DNA of 64,000 bases from Allomyces macrogynus ATCC 38327 (lineage: Eukaryota; Blastocladiomycota; Blastocladiomycetes; Blastocladiales; Blastocladiaceae): the NCBI GenBank assembly GCA_000151295.1, contig GG745328.1, positions 1,871,015 to 1,935,014 of the forward strand, written 5' to 3'. Positions 34,136 to 45,696 of the stretch are shown here, one piece after another; within the stretch, counting starts at the first letter, position 1; every line of letters begins with the position of its first letter. Made by a program: the position numbers and the translations under genes. The notes under the pieces were generated by a model. The model saw only the letters and a list, made by a program, of their open reading frames with translations. It was not told where the DNA came from and searched no databases.

Positions 34136-37100
34136 ATGTCGCGTCCGCCGCCAGCCGCGTATCCGCCACCGGCTCGAGTACCAACAATGCGCCGTCGTGG
34201 TCCTCCACCCGATGGCGGCCCCGATCCCCCCGGCCGTGGACGTTTACTGCCCTCCAGCGCTGCTCCGCCACCGCCCACAGAGCGCGAGCGTATGTCATCG
34301 TCGTTGATTGCTCGGGCTTGCATTTCAAGACTTCTAAGCGCTCTCCATGCTGCCGTTCTCTTCCATTTTGCAGTCATGGCCATGTACGGCCTCGACTCCA
34401 TGTACCCGGAAGTCTGGACCGAGCCGGAACCTGAGGCGGGACCAGACGGCGCTGCATCGTCCAACGGCAACCTGGCCGCGTCGGGCCAGTCGATGACAGC
34501 ATCGTCGAACAACGGCAGCCAGCTCTGGTCGACAACAGACCCTGACGACCTCATCGACCCCCTCGGCCTGGTCCAGTCGATCCGGCGCCAAGTGTCTGGC
34601 GACGTGCCTCTCGAGGCAATCACGCTCACGAGCAAGGACTTTGACCCGAAGCGATTCCTCGCTGTCGTCCACCCGACCGCGCCCTTTGATGCGCTCGACG
34701 AAGGCCTGCGGCGGCTCGAGCACGCGGGCGAGCGGCAGACGGAGATCATGCACAGTCTGGTGCGCGGGCACTTCGACGATTTCATTATGGCTAAGGCGAC
34801 TGTGGATGGTACGGTGGAGATGATTTAGTTGCCTGGCATATGTGCAGAGAACTGACCCGAGTTGATGTTTCCCTTGTTGAAGACGTCTACCGCACCATGA
34901 CCTCCAGACACCTCGACCCCGCCACGCAATTCGGCACCGACGCGCTCGGCGAGACTCTCGCGATTGCCGCCACGACCGCGTCGCAAGTCTTCCAACCGAT
35001 CCTGACGCGTCGCGCGCGTGCCGACGCGATCCGGTCGACCCTGATTGTTCTCGAGCGGTACAAGTTCTTTGTGAACCTGCCCGCGACCGTGCACACAGCC
35101 ATCCAGACGAACCGACTCGACGCGGCTGTGCGCGACTACCGCAAGGGCCAGGCCCTGCTTGCAACGCTCAATACGAGCTCCACGTCGCGGCAGCTGCGGC
35201 ACTTGTTTGATCGCGTGTGGGCTGAAGTCGATCGCGTTATGGCCAGCGTGCGCGATCGACTGTTCCGGCAGCTGAATGACCATGCGGTGCCCGTGGCCGA
35301 CCAGGACTTGGCCATGACGCTGATGCTCGAAATGGACCCGGCGTCGGACCCGGTCTCGTATTACCTCGAATCGCGGTCCAAGTGGATCATTGGGCAGCTG
35401 CGGGAAAAGGTGGGGTTGCATTACCGGTCGCTTCCGGGTGCGTTTTCTGTCGAAGATTCCGGCCGCGATCAACGTCACCCAACAACTGACCATCGCAACC
35501 CACAGAAGCATCTGCGGTCGGTGTCGTGCGCGATTTTTCGGCCGCGCAAATGCGCCGAGCCGTGCAGCTCCGCAACAAGAAGGACTTCCACAGCATCTTC
35601 GGTCCGTGCAGTTTTGTTTCCTCCCCGCGATACCTTCACTTCCTCACTCTCTCAATCCACGCTGTAGCGGGCGACCCCGAGGTCCAGCTGTGGCACGATA
35701 CGACAGCACTCATCCAAAGCCTTGCGCAGACGCTTACGGCAACGCTGCCCGACTTTTGGAAGGTCTCCAAGGGCTACATGGAGGGCAAGTACATCCCCAA
35801 GGATGCCACCGTCGCCGGGGCCAAGAGCAAGGGCGGCCCAAACCGTCGCGCGGGCGCGATTGGCGGCGGTACCGGTGGCGGCGCCGGCGGAATCGACCTG
35901 TCCAAGGTCGAGCAGGGCCACACGCTCGTGGCGGCCATCATCGAGTACTTTGGCACCGTCATTTCGCAGGCGCTCGGTACCGCCGATCCTATTCGCGCGT
36001 CACCGTCGCGATCGGTAGTCGATGCTGCGGGTGCCGACGGTACACCGCCGAACTTGTCGATTACGATCCCTGACGGCGGGCGCGAGTCGCCGGTCGTGCC
36101 GAGCGCGTCGCCGACTGTTGGTGGCAACGCATCGCTTCCGCCGTTGCCGCCGCTGACGTACGTGAATGCCGTCACGGTCGCGGCGTACGCGCCGCAGATT
36201 GTGGCGCACTTGCACGGGTGCTGTGCACAGGTCAAGGCGCTCAAGGTGCAGCCGGCGGCGATGGAGGCGATGGCGGGGGTCGTGGAGAAGGTGCAGGGGC
36301 GGCTGTTGGAGGGGTTCCTGGGCGCGTGGACAAAGGGTACGTCTTTGATTCTTCAATGTGAGCGCTGCACACTTGTTCCGACCCTGCTCCCGGACTCGGT
36401 TGGTAGAAACGCGACTGTTTTCGAAATGGGAGGACTGGACGCTCCCACCTGACCCGACCGGCGGCGCCAACACGTCGTCGAACGGCACCGTGTGCACGGC
36501 GGCCGTCACGCAGCTGCACCAGCACACGACGCGGTGGATGCTGCCCGCGTCGGCTCGGCTCGCTGCGCGCGCACCGCCCGGTGTCGCACGGAACCCGACC
36601 GCCGTCACGGCGCGGTGGTCCAGCATGGCGGCACTGCACTGGGCGCAGGCGTTTACCAACTGGCTCGAGGAAGCGCGTTCTGCCGTCATGGCCGACAGCG
36701 GCGACGCTGAGCACCGCGCGCTCGTGACGCTGTGCAACCTCGATGCAATGCGACGCGTCGTGGTTCCGACGGTCGCGACAAGTTTGGAGGCGGCGTTGGG
36801 TGGGCGTACGATGGACGCGGAACGCCGGCGCGTCGACGAGCAGTTGGCGCAGCTCGAGGCGCAGGTCGTCGACCAGGTGGTGGCGCGCGTGAGACGCGAT
36901 GTCGAGGACGCGGTGCAGCGCGGTGTGCGTGCCGACGGCGTGAGTTGGCGCGAGTGTCCGAAGCCGACAGGTACTTGCTTGGTCCACGCTCCCACTGATC
37001 TGACGGGTCGGCTCACTTGCGGTGCTCTCGTCAAACAGGTGTGCAGCCATGGATCTACACGATTCTCATGGTCCTTGTCCGCCTGCAAGCCGCGGCCGCC

Positions 37101-37523
37101 GCGACTCACCCGCGCCTGATCTCGCGTCTGCTGCCACCGGCCATTAACACGACTGCCAACGCCGTCCTCACGGCGCTGCGACAGGTCGAAGCATTTTCGT
37201 CCATGGGCGCGCGTCAAGCCAACCTCGATGTGGCCTTTTTGCGTGCGACGTGTCCAACGGCCGAGGCGACCTGGAACGTTGCGCTCGATGCGATCCGTGC
37301 GGCCAGTAGCGACGCGACCGAGGCGGGTCCCGGCGCGATCCGCAACTTGCTCGAGAATGCGCTCGAGGGGACCAAGACGCAGTTTGCAAGTCTGCAGGCG
37401 GTGGTGGCGCTGCCGAATGCGGCAGCAGCAGCGGCATCAGCACCGCCGAGCCAACCGGCGCGCGGACTCGTGTCGCCCGCGTCGGCGGGCACGACGAGAC
37501 GCGGTGGGGTCGGGCATTTCTGA
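34136..37523 (+). CDS. SEC5: Exocyst complex component SEC5 (EXOC2)
   Basis: Exons 34136-34289, 34374-34808, 34883-35437, 35506-35601, 35668-36336, 36407-36970 and 37039-37523 give 985 residues, close to family size. SEC5 is a subunit of the octameric exocyst that tethers secretory vesicles to the plasma membrane. The N-terminus is Pro/Arg-rich. DPLGL is followed by the conserved core FDPKRFLAVVHPTAPFDAL, EGLRRLEHAGERQTE and LVRGHFDDFIMAKATVD. The exocyst helical rods follow: VFQPILTRRARADAIRSTL, LERYKFFVNLP and VRDYRKGQALL. A C-terminal portion has FSKWEDWTLP and VQPWIYTILMVLV, then RQVEAFSSMGARQANLDVAFL, which match the family's end. Two Gly/Ser-rich inserts lie near residues 445 and 555. 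The tail is Ala-rich. All six introns are 66-84 nt. Confidence 0.9.
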
Positions 37524-37787
37524 GCAAATTTGAGGTCAATCAATGAGAGAGACGTCCAGCCTGCAAAGCTGCTTGTCCGCCGTGCTGGGTGAGAACCGAG
37601 CGAAAGTGTGAGTCCTTTCGCCCTGTTGGGAGGGCGTGTGGCGTGTGGCGTGTGGCGAGGGACAAAACCAAGTGACTCCCTCCATGGCGCGCTTTCAAAA
37701 CCAAACACAGGCCATCGCACTCAACTCAACGTCGGCAGCGCCAGCGCAATTAATGGCGATCAGCGCGAACCACCAACGAACCACACC

Positions 37788-40700
37788 ATGCCCGCGACCC
37801 GCCGCAAGACCAAGGCCGCCGCCGTCGCGGCCGCGACTAGCAGCAATGAACCCGCCGCGTCGGCAAGCGCCAGCTCGATGGCGCCCGCACGGCGCTCGAC
37901 ACTCAAGACGAGCCGCGTTTCGACCAAGGATGTCGTGGTCACCGATTCCGACTCGGATCACGACGAGCCTGTCGAGCAGCCCAAGCCCAAGCGCAGAAGG
38001 CAAAAGGAGCCCGCGCAACCAGCCGTGGCGCGCTCTTCGTCGTCCACGGCGCCGGTCGCCGACGACGAGGACGAGGACGGGCCTGTGCACCGTGTCACGC
38101 GCAGCGCTGCTCGCGCAAAGCGCACTGCACCCGCGCCGGCCGTAGCCGAGGATGTTGATATGGGCGAGTCCGTGGCCGCATCCAGCAAGGGCAAGGGCAA
38201 GGGCAAGGGCAAGGGCAAGGCCACGTCAGCCAAGGACCCGGAACCGATCCCCCCTGACTGGGTCCCGCACGCCATTGACGAGCCGATTCCGGGCAGCGAC
38301 GACGAGGCCGACCACGCTGACGCCGCGCATCTCGCCAGTGCCATGGCCGAGAGCCAGCAGTTTCACGCGTCGTCGTCGTCTTCGTCGCAGGGTGCATCGC
38401 AGCAGCAGCGCCTGGCAGACGTGGATAACGGCGCCGATGATGAAGATCATGAGGAAGTCCCCGAGGAGGCTACGTCGTGGTGGCACTTCTACCCGGACAT
38501 TCTGGACACGTCGCTCGGCCAAGAACGGAACGGTCTGAATCCCGTCGCCGACAACGACGACGCGCTATTGGCGGCCGCCGTCAATGACGGAATGCGTCGG
38601 GTTCGAGGGCACGAGTTCAACGAGGCGCTCCCGCGCGCGGGTGCCGGTGCGGCGGTGGGCGCGAATGCGGATGCGGCCGAGTTGCGGCCAATGGTGCAGC
38701 GCGACGACGAGGAAGAAGATGAGGACGATGCCAAGGCGCAGGTCCGTCCCGAGTGGCAGCGCAACGATAACGAGCTCTTTCTGTGCAGCGATTCGGTTCG
38801 CATCACGGCGCGGCTGCCCATGCCACCCGAGACCATCGACATGGCCACGTTCCAGTGCATTGAGCCCGTTATTGTGGCCTCGGTGCAGCCGCGCATTTCC
38901 GTCTCGATGCATGTGCGCCGGCCCGTCATTTTGCCCACTCAGCACTTTTCCTACTGGTGGGGCATTGAGACCGAGAATGTGACCTATGCCCACCCGAACC
39001 TCATGGCCATGACCGATGACGAGATCCAGGCGCTGACCGTGGCAGACTTTGCCGAAATCGAGGCGCGCGATCCGTACACGGAGCGGCTTAAGCGCGTTCT
39101 CCCGAGCGAGGGTCGCGAGACGTGGGAACGCGTCAACGACGAGGGGTTTGCCGTGCCCAAGACGCCGATTCAGCGGTCGCTGCAGCGCTCGCTGATGCTG
39201 AAGCTGGACCAGGACGCGGTCGCACGGCACGACGGCGATTGGCCTGAGGACCCAGACGCCAACTTTCGTACGTTGTTTCCCTCCGTCAAGACCGAGTGGA
39301 GCGTTGCTTGTTGCATTTGATGTACCTTAACCGGTGCTTTCTTGACCCCACAGACCAAAAATCGTACGCGGCCGGCCGCCATCTCGATGTCAAGTCGTGC
39401 GGCAGCGACTTGTGGAAATGGACGGCCGAGCACGCAAAGTACTACCACGTCATCTTGCGCACGATCAAGGGCCAAGAGTACGCGCCGCCCGACAATGCGC
39501 CCGACGCCGAGTTTCTGGCTCACCAGCCCGGATACGGCTACGTGTTCGGCATTTACCTGCGCGTCAAGGAGGCGAACGAGACGTTCCGTGCCGGGACCAA
39601 GATCCCGCAAGTCAACGAATTCTTCAACCGGCTGCTGTATAGGGTCGGGGATCGGTTCAACGCGGCCCCGCCGGCGCTCTACGTGCCCGACACGCTCGAG
39701 TGCAACCAGGGCGAGGCGCCGACACCGCCCGGGTTCCAGCTCACGCTGCGCGATTTCCAGCAACGCACGCTGGCCTGGCTGCTCTCGCTCGAACGCAGTC
39801 GCCGGTCGCGCACGATCCAGACGCACCAAGTGACCGAGACTGCGACCAAGGAGCAAGAGGAGGAGTTCAAGCGGTGCGAGCTGACGGGCCGTCCGCGGTG
39901 GCTGCAGCTTGGGCCAGGCGGCATGTTTGTGAACACGACCACGCTCGAGGCCGTGGCGGATCCGGCCGCACGCGAGCGCGGATGGGCCGCTGATACGCTG
40001 CCAATGGGTCCGCTCGAGTGCCGTGGCGCGCTCGAAGTGAGCAAGATGGGGTCCGGCAAGACGATCATGGCGCTGTCACTCGTCGTGGCGAACCCGTTCA
40101 AGTCGGTGCGCGCGATCCCGTGGGACGACCCGCTGGACAAGGACCGGTACCTCGTCAGCCGCGCAACGCTGGTCGTCGTGCGCAGCGACCTCGTCTCGCA
40201 GTGGGTCGCCGAGGCGCAAAAGGCGCTGCCGCCCGGCGCCAAGATCGTGCAGCTGGCCACGATCCGCGATTACCGCGAAGTGTCTTGGGACGACGTGCTG
40301 CTCGCCGACGTGGTCATTGTCTCGCTCTCGTTCCTGCAGAACAAAAACTACCAAGACCGTGTGACCAAGGTCGCGAAAACGAGTGGCAGATACTGTCTGC
40401 CGCGTGACGTTTACGAGATGCACGCCGAGCAGGACATGTGGCCCGACCGGTACCGGCGCTGGAAAAGGTGGTCGCAGGAGACCTTGTCGGGCGCCGCGCA
40501 CGCCGTCAACGACCGGATCGATTCGCACATTGCCGAGCTGCGCGAGTGTGGGCGTGCACGCTTCGGACCCAAAAAGAACAAGGTGATTCTCGAACGCGTC
40601 TACTGGCACCGGCTCGTGATTGACGAGTGCCACGAGCTCTCACACGTCATGGGCGCGCGCTCGTATCACGTCAATCACAACTTGCGCGTCGCCGAGACGC

Positions 40701-42300
40701 TCCTGTTCTCGCTCAAGACGCGATTCCGGCTTGGGCTCACCGGCACGCCGCCGATCAACCATGTCGCCAATGTCGTCGCGCTCGCCGAGGTTGTGGGCGT
40801 GCGAAACTTACCTACTACTGCCGTTGACACGCAGGCGTTTTTGAACTCGCACGTTCGTCGCAACAACCCGGAACTCGAGGTGCCGCCCGTGCACTACCGG
40901 ACCAACTGGGTGAACTTGACGCCCGCCGAAGTCGGGCTCATGGCGTCGCACCAACTGCACTCGGTGCGGTCGCGGTTGATGATGTGCAACCACCACCAGA
41001 TCAACGACCTGGTCACGGCCATCACGGGCACGACGGCCACGTCGGTCGATGAGGTGGCGGCGCGCGTGCAGACGGCACGGCAGGACAAGATGATGTCGTT
41101 GGTCGCGCGCGGCCGCCGCACCCAGAATGAATTGGCCCCACTCGTCGTGCGCATGGAAGACCTGATCGAGCTCGTGCCGGCTGACCAGCTCGCCGACTTG
41201 CCCGTGACGATCGGGCTCACCATCACTAACGACGACCGAATCGAAGTCGCGGGCCAGGACGTGCGCGAGCGGCTCGTGCGGTACGTGACAATCCCCGACG
41301 ACGGCGCCGGCAACGGCAACGATGCCATGGACGAGCCCGTCGAGCTGCCCGAGGCCGTCGACCTGTCGCGCGTCAAGAACCTGACCGCCGACGCGCGCGC
41401 CACGGCGCATCGGATCGTCGCGCTCTGCGGCGACCTGGTCGAGATTCAGGCGCAGTTGCGGCACGTCACGGCGCAGTTTCGGTTCATGAGCACCGTGCTC
41501 GATGCGATTCGCGACACCGAGGACCAGACATGCCCGGTGTGCATGGAGGATATCAACCCTGGCGACCCAATTGTGATCACGAAATGCGCGCACGTGTATT
41601 GCGATGCATGCATACAAATTTTGCTCGCGCAGCCGCGCCGCATGTGCGCCATGTGCCGTGGCGAGCTGGACGGACCGGGCGCGACTACGCGTATGATTAT
41701 CGAGCGCAAACGGAACCAGGAGGGCGACGGCGACCAGGCCATGGATGGGGACGCGCCAGAGGGTGACCAAGAGGACGAGGAAGAAGAGGAAGAAGGTGTC
41801 GACTTGGCCAAGTACGGCAGCAAGATCAAGGCGTTGGTCTACTTTGTGCGGCGCGTATTGCGCGAGGACCCGACGGCCAAGCTGATTCTGTTCTCGCAGT
41901 TCCACTTGCTCACGGCGCTCATGTCGCAGGCCTTCTCCGAGTTTGGGATTGGAAACGTCAAGCTCATGGGCGGCAATGTGATCACGAAGCGGCGCGCCGT
42001 GACGCTGTTCCGCAACGACCCGGACATGAAGATTCTGTTCCTGTCGGCCGAAGATAGCGTGTCGGGCCTGCAGCTGACCGAGGCCAACCATGTTGTGATT
42101 GTCCACCCGTTCTTGGGCGCGTCCGAGGCCATGGCACGAGCCTACGAGCTCCAAGGTATTGCGCGCGCCGTGCGTGCCGGCCAGGAACGCGAAGTCACGA
42201 TCACGCGGTTCGTGACACGCGGCACGATCGAGGAGGAGCTGACGGCGCGGCGGAGCGACGTCGTGCAGCCGGGCCAGGCGGAGCAGGCCGAACAGCAGTC

Positions 42301-42331
<31 letters not shown>

Positions 42332-42364
42332 CGAGGGGAGAACGCGGTGGCGGCCGCGCAGTGA
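37788..42364 (+). CDS. SNF2-family ATPase with embedded RING finger (Rad5-like class)
   Basis: Exons 37788-39267 and 39354-42364 encode 1,496 residues. The N-terminal 250 residues are disordered, with a basic KPKRRRQKEP stretch (likely nuclear signal), Ser/Asp acidic runs and a Lys-Gly repeat. The ATPase core follows: motif I KMGSGKT (about 723), motif II VIDECHEL (about 915) and motif III LTGTPP. A C3HC4 RING (CPVCMED ... CAHVYCDAC ... CAMC, about 1218-1262) sits between the helicase lobes, as in Rad5/HLTF-like and SHPRH-like proteins. An acidic Asp/Glu tract precedes lobe 2 (KLILFSQFHLLTALM). Motif VI reads QGIARAVRAGQ rather than the usual QAIGRAHRIGQ. The C-terminus has a CAG-encoded Gln run. 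Domain order suggests chromatin remodelling with E3 ligase activity; the exact orthologue is not identified. Confidence 0.9.
38186..38220 (+). repeat. AAGGGC hexamer repeat coding Lys-Gly
   Basis: Several tandem copies of AAGGGC within exon 1 of the SNF2-RING gene encode an alternating Lys-Gly tract following Ser-Ser. It lies in the disordered N-terminal region. Confidence 0.85.
42301..42333 (+). repeat. CAG repeat coding polyglutamine
   Basis: An almost pure CAG run encodes about nine Gln at the extreme C-terminus of the SNF2-RING protein, just before RGENAVAAAQ and the stop. It is likely polymorphic in length. Confidence 0.9.
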
Positions 42365-42522
42365 TGGAAATGACATCCGTTTTTGATTGTTTGAGCAACT
42401 TGTGCTGTTAATCTGGTCGCGCTTGGGCGTGCCGCAGACACACCGACACGGTCCGCCCACGCCGTCGCGGTGCAGCTCGCGCCGCTTGCAGCGCGTCCTC
42501 CCACGCAACGTCGGCCCCGTAA

Positions 42523-45289
42523 ATGCCCTACGACGACGCTGAGCGCCCTTCCATGACGTCGCCGAGTGACGCCGGCCTCAGCCATGCCGTCGCCGACCAT
42601 GACCACGACCCAAAAGCCACGAGCGACCCGCCCGACGCCGACGACGACGACCATGGCCTGTTGCAACTCCCAGCCGGCATTGACGCGGCGCCACTTCTCG
42701 CGGCCCCACCGTCCATGAGCCGGTCGTCGTCGTTCCACGACCTGGATCCGACCACAAGCAGTCCGCGCGCAGCGAGACGTGTTTGGACGCGTTTGCGCAC
42801 TTTCGCGCTGGTCGCCGTCTTTGCTGCGTGGTTCACGCTCGTCGCGCACTGGTTCCGCGACCGCAGCGTGTGGGCCGTGCAGCGATGCACCATGTCCTAC
42901 ATGTGGCCTAATTATGTGGAGATTCCCAATGGAGAAATGATCAACGCCGTGGGTCCGTCGGCCAGGCTGGACTTTCCCATACCGCCCAAGTACCGTCTGT
43001 TCCTGTACCGTGAGGGCACGCTCGACGGCGACGTGCGTCCGGGCGAGTCGCTTCCTGTCGTGTTTGTTCCCGGCAACGCCGGCAGCTACCAGCAAGTACG
43101 GTCGGTCGCGTCGCGTGCGGCCATGTTGTGGGCCGGTGAAGGGCCGGGCATGATTGCGAACCGGACCGACATCAAGCGGTTTGACTTCTACACCAGTCAG
43201 TACATGCTCAATGTTCTGCTTGGAATGATGTTGGAACACGGTCAGTCGCTCATGCCTCGAACCGTTGCTAGTTGATTACCATGAGGAACTCAGCGCGCTG
43301 AGCGGGGCGCTCGTTGAAGCGCAGGCCAAGTACTTGAACCTGGTGCTGTGGTACTTTTACCACCGATACAATTGGATCATGCATGTGCCCGTGATTGCCC
43401 ACTCGATGGGCGCTGTCGTTGCACGACTTGCCGAGCCCATGGGGCCCATTATCACGCTCGCGGCACCGCACCGTGCGCCGCCCGTTCCGCTCGATCCCTC
43501 CTTCAACGCGGTGTACTCGGTCCTTGATACGGTGACTGCAGACAGGCGATTTAACCGGTTCGCCCCCGCCGTCATTGCCGTGACGGGCGGCGAGCTCGAC
43601 ACGAACGTGGCCGCGGCATGGGCCGACTTGCATGCTCCCCCAGCGGACGTGTCGTGGGTGTCGGTACCGACCACGGGTATGCGCGCGACACGGACCGCGT
43701 GCGATCACCAGGCGATTTTGTGGTGTCGTGAAGTCGTTACTGCGATCGCCGAGGCGCTCTACGCAGCACAACCAGCCATCTATTCTCGGCAGCAAGACCG
43801 CAACAAGGTCGTCGACATTTTCCGCGAGCACTTGATCGACCCGGACGTGCCCAAGACGGTCGAGGTGGACGAACACGTCCAAGTCGGATGGAGGTCCCCC
43901 CGCGAGCTCGACGCGAAGCTCGGCGAGAAGCAGTGGGCCGTATGTGTCGCTGTACCCGACCCGTGGCTCGTGTACAAGGTGGAAGCGACACCAACGGATC
44001 CGGCGCACCGATCCTGGGACGTGTTTCAAGTCGCCGACGACGAGCACGGCCGGTGGATCGGGTCGACCGACAACTCCGAGTTTGGGTGGACGTTGACCCT
44101 CCCCCCAACCTCCTTGACCAACACCACGCTCGCCTTTGTTCCCAAACCCGGCTCGTGGGGATCCTCCCCCACCACTCTCCACCTGTCCATCAGCATCGCA
44201 TGGCGCGCCTCCGCGTCCCGGCTTGCCGTCGACCTCGCCCCCGTCCTGCTCGGCATGACGCTCGCCTCGACGTTCCTCATCGCCTCGCTGCAACTCGCCA
44301 GCACCCACCCGCGGCAGCGGCATGCGCGGTACGTTGCGAGGGACCTGCTCGGGTTCCCGAACTTCGCGCTCCTCGTTGCGGCCCTTCTCGTCATCCAAGT
44401 CATCCCGATCCGACTCTGACGGTCTGTCGCGATCACCTCCGGTGTACCCAGATCCATTGCCGATTCGGTCTGGTGGCTCGCGCGCGCGCACGCGCGGTCG
44501 TCGCCGCTCTTGATCGCCGCGTGGATCGCAACCGCTGCGTCGGGCGTTGCCGCAACCTACCTTCTCGCCGCCGCGTGCGAGCTACTCGTCGGATTGATCG
44601 CGACCGTGTTGCTCATTACGCGCCGACTTCGCCGGTGGCGCGTGGTGGTACTGGCCATTGGCCCGTTTTGTGGCCCGCTCGCCATCACCGCCGCGTCCCG
44701 CGTCGGCCTGACCCTGACGTTTGTCGCCGCCGCCATTATCGCCGTGTTGACGATCCTGCACGCATCCGCCGCCGCCGCGCGCCGCCGACTCCGCCGATCG
44801 CGCATGCACGATCGCATCCGGTGGCGCGGTGCGTCCCCCGTGCGGCCCGCGTCGTCGGGGTCCGCGCGCACGCCCGCGGCCGCCGCGTTGGTTCCACACT
44901 CGGTGGTTCTAGTGCTGGCCACGTGCGCGCCAGCAATCGCTGTTCTGCACGCGTGGTACCGCACGGGTAGTACGGCGGCCGCAAGGACCATGTGGGGACA
45001 GACGTGGACGTGGTGGATGTTCAATGTAGCGGGGACCTGGATTGCCGCTGCGCTCGTGTGGCCGCCGCGGTCAAGGCCCGCAAGACCGCCGGCGGAACCG
45101 GAGGGTGGGGTCCGGTGGCCCCCGGTGAGTGCGGTGGTGGCCGTGGGATGTGCGGTCGTCGCGGCGGTCATAGGGGACGTGCATTTTGCCGAGGTCGCGC
45201 AGGGTGGGTATGCGGCGATCGGGGCGACGGTGCTTTTGGAGAAGGCGGTGAGGGCGGTTGTGGCGAGGACGCGACGGGGCTCCGAGTGA
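42523..45289 (+). CDS. BST1: GPI inositol-deacylase (BST1/PGAP1)
   Basis: Exons 42523-43195, 43272-44328 and 44452-45289 give 855 residues. The enzyme removes the inositol acyl chain from GPI anchors in the ER, allowing GPI proteins to leave by COPII vesicles. It has a cytosolic head, one span (LRTFALVAVFAAWFTLVAHWF), then RCTMSYMWPNYVEI and VVFVPGNAGSYQQVRSVASRAA, both hallmarks of the family. IDYHEELSALSG follows. The lipase serine is in VIAHSMGAVVARL (about residue 267). The family usually has GHSMGG, so both flanking glycines are replaced by Ala here, while Ser is kept. CDHQAILWCREVV supplies the conserved His region. The C-terminal third is a series of hydrophobic helices. An in-frame TGA at 44417 requires the 123-nt intron 44329-44451 (GTACGT...CCCAG). 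Confidence 0.9.
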
Positions 45290-45696
45290 GGTGTAGGATT
45301 ATCTAAATATATCATGACGGCCTGTTAGGTAGCCTTGCAGCGGTCGACGACAGGACGCGAGGTGAAGCAAAGAACAGAGAAACGGCGGCATAATATTTTT
45401 GACAACATGCGATAAAAAAAAAACGACCAAGATCCCCAAAGCGGATGCAACACGAGCAAAATTGTGGTAGAGGCACCGAAACGTAACAACGACGAGGACA
45501 CGACGAGCAAATCAAGGGTCAGGTCGACACTGCGAGAAACGGAGCAGATGGTTGGGCAGCAAATGGGCGGAAGGAGAGGGGGCGGCACCGACAGACGAGA
45601 GAAGCACGACCCACACATTCTAAAAAGTCGATCCGGTGCACCGCGTCGCTTCACCCACAACCAGTGCAATGCACTCTAAAATCACCGGGAGCAGCT
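45290..45696. other. Convergent 3' intergenic region
   Basis: Between the 3' ends of BST1 (+) and the mucin-like gene (-). It is A+T-richer and contains an A9 run near 45414. No gene is supported. It likely holds both polyadenylation regions. Confidence 0.5.

Noticed and set aside
36000..37217. Minus-strand open frame of 405 codons
   Set aside because: Antisense to SEC5 exons 5-7, which are supported by family motifs.
40808..42508. Minus-strand open frame of 566 codons
   Set aside because: Antisense to the SNF2-RING second exon; His/Arg-rich shadow frame with no motifs.
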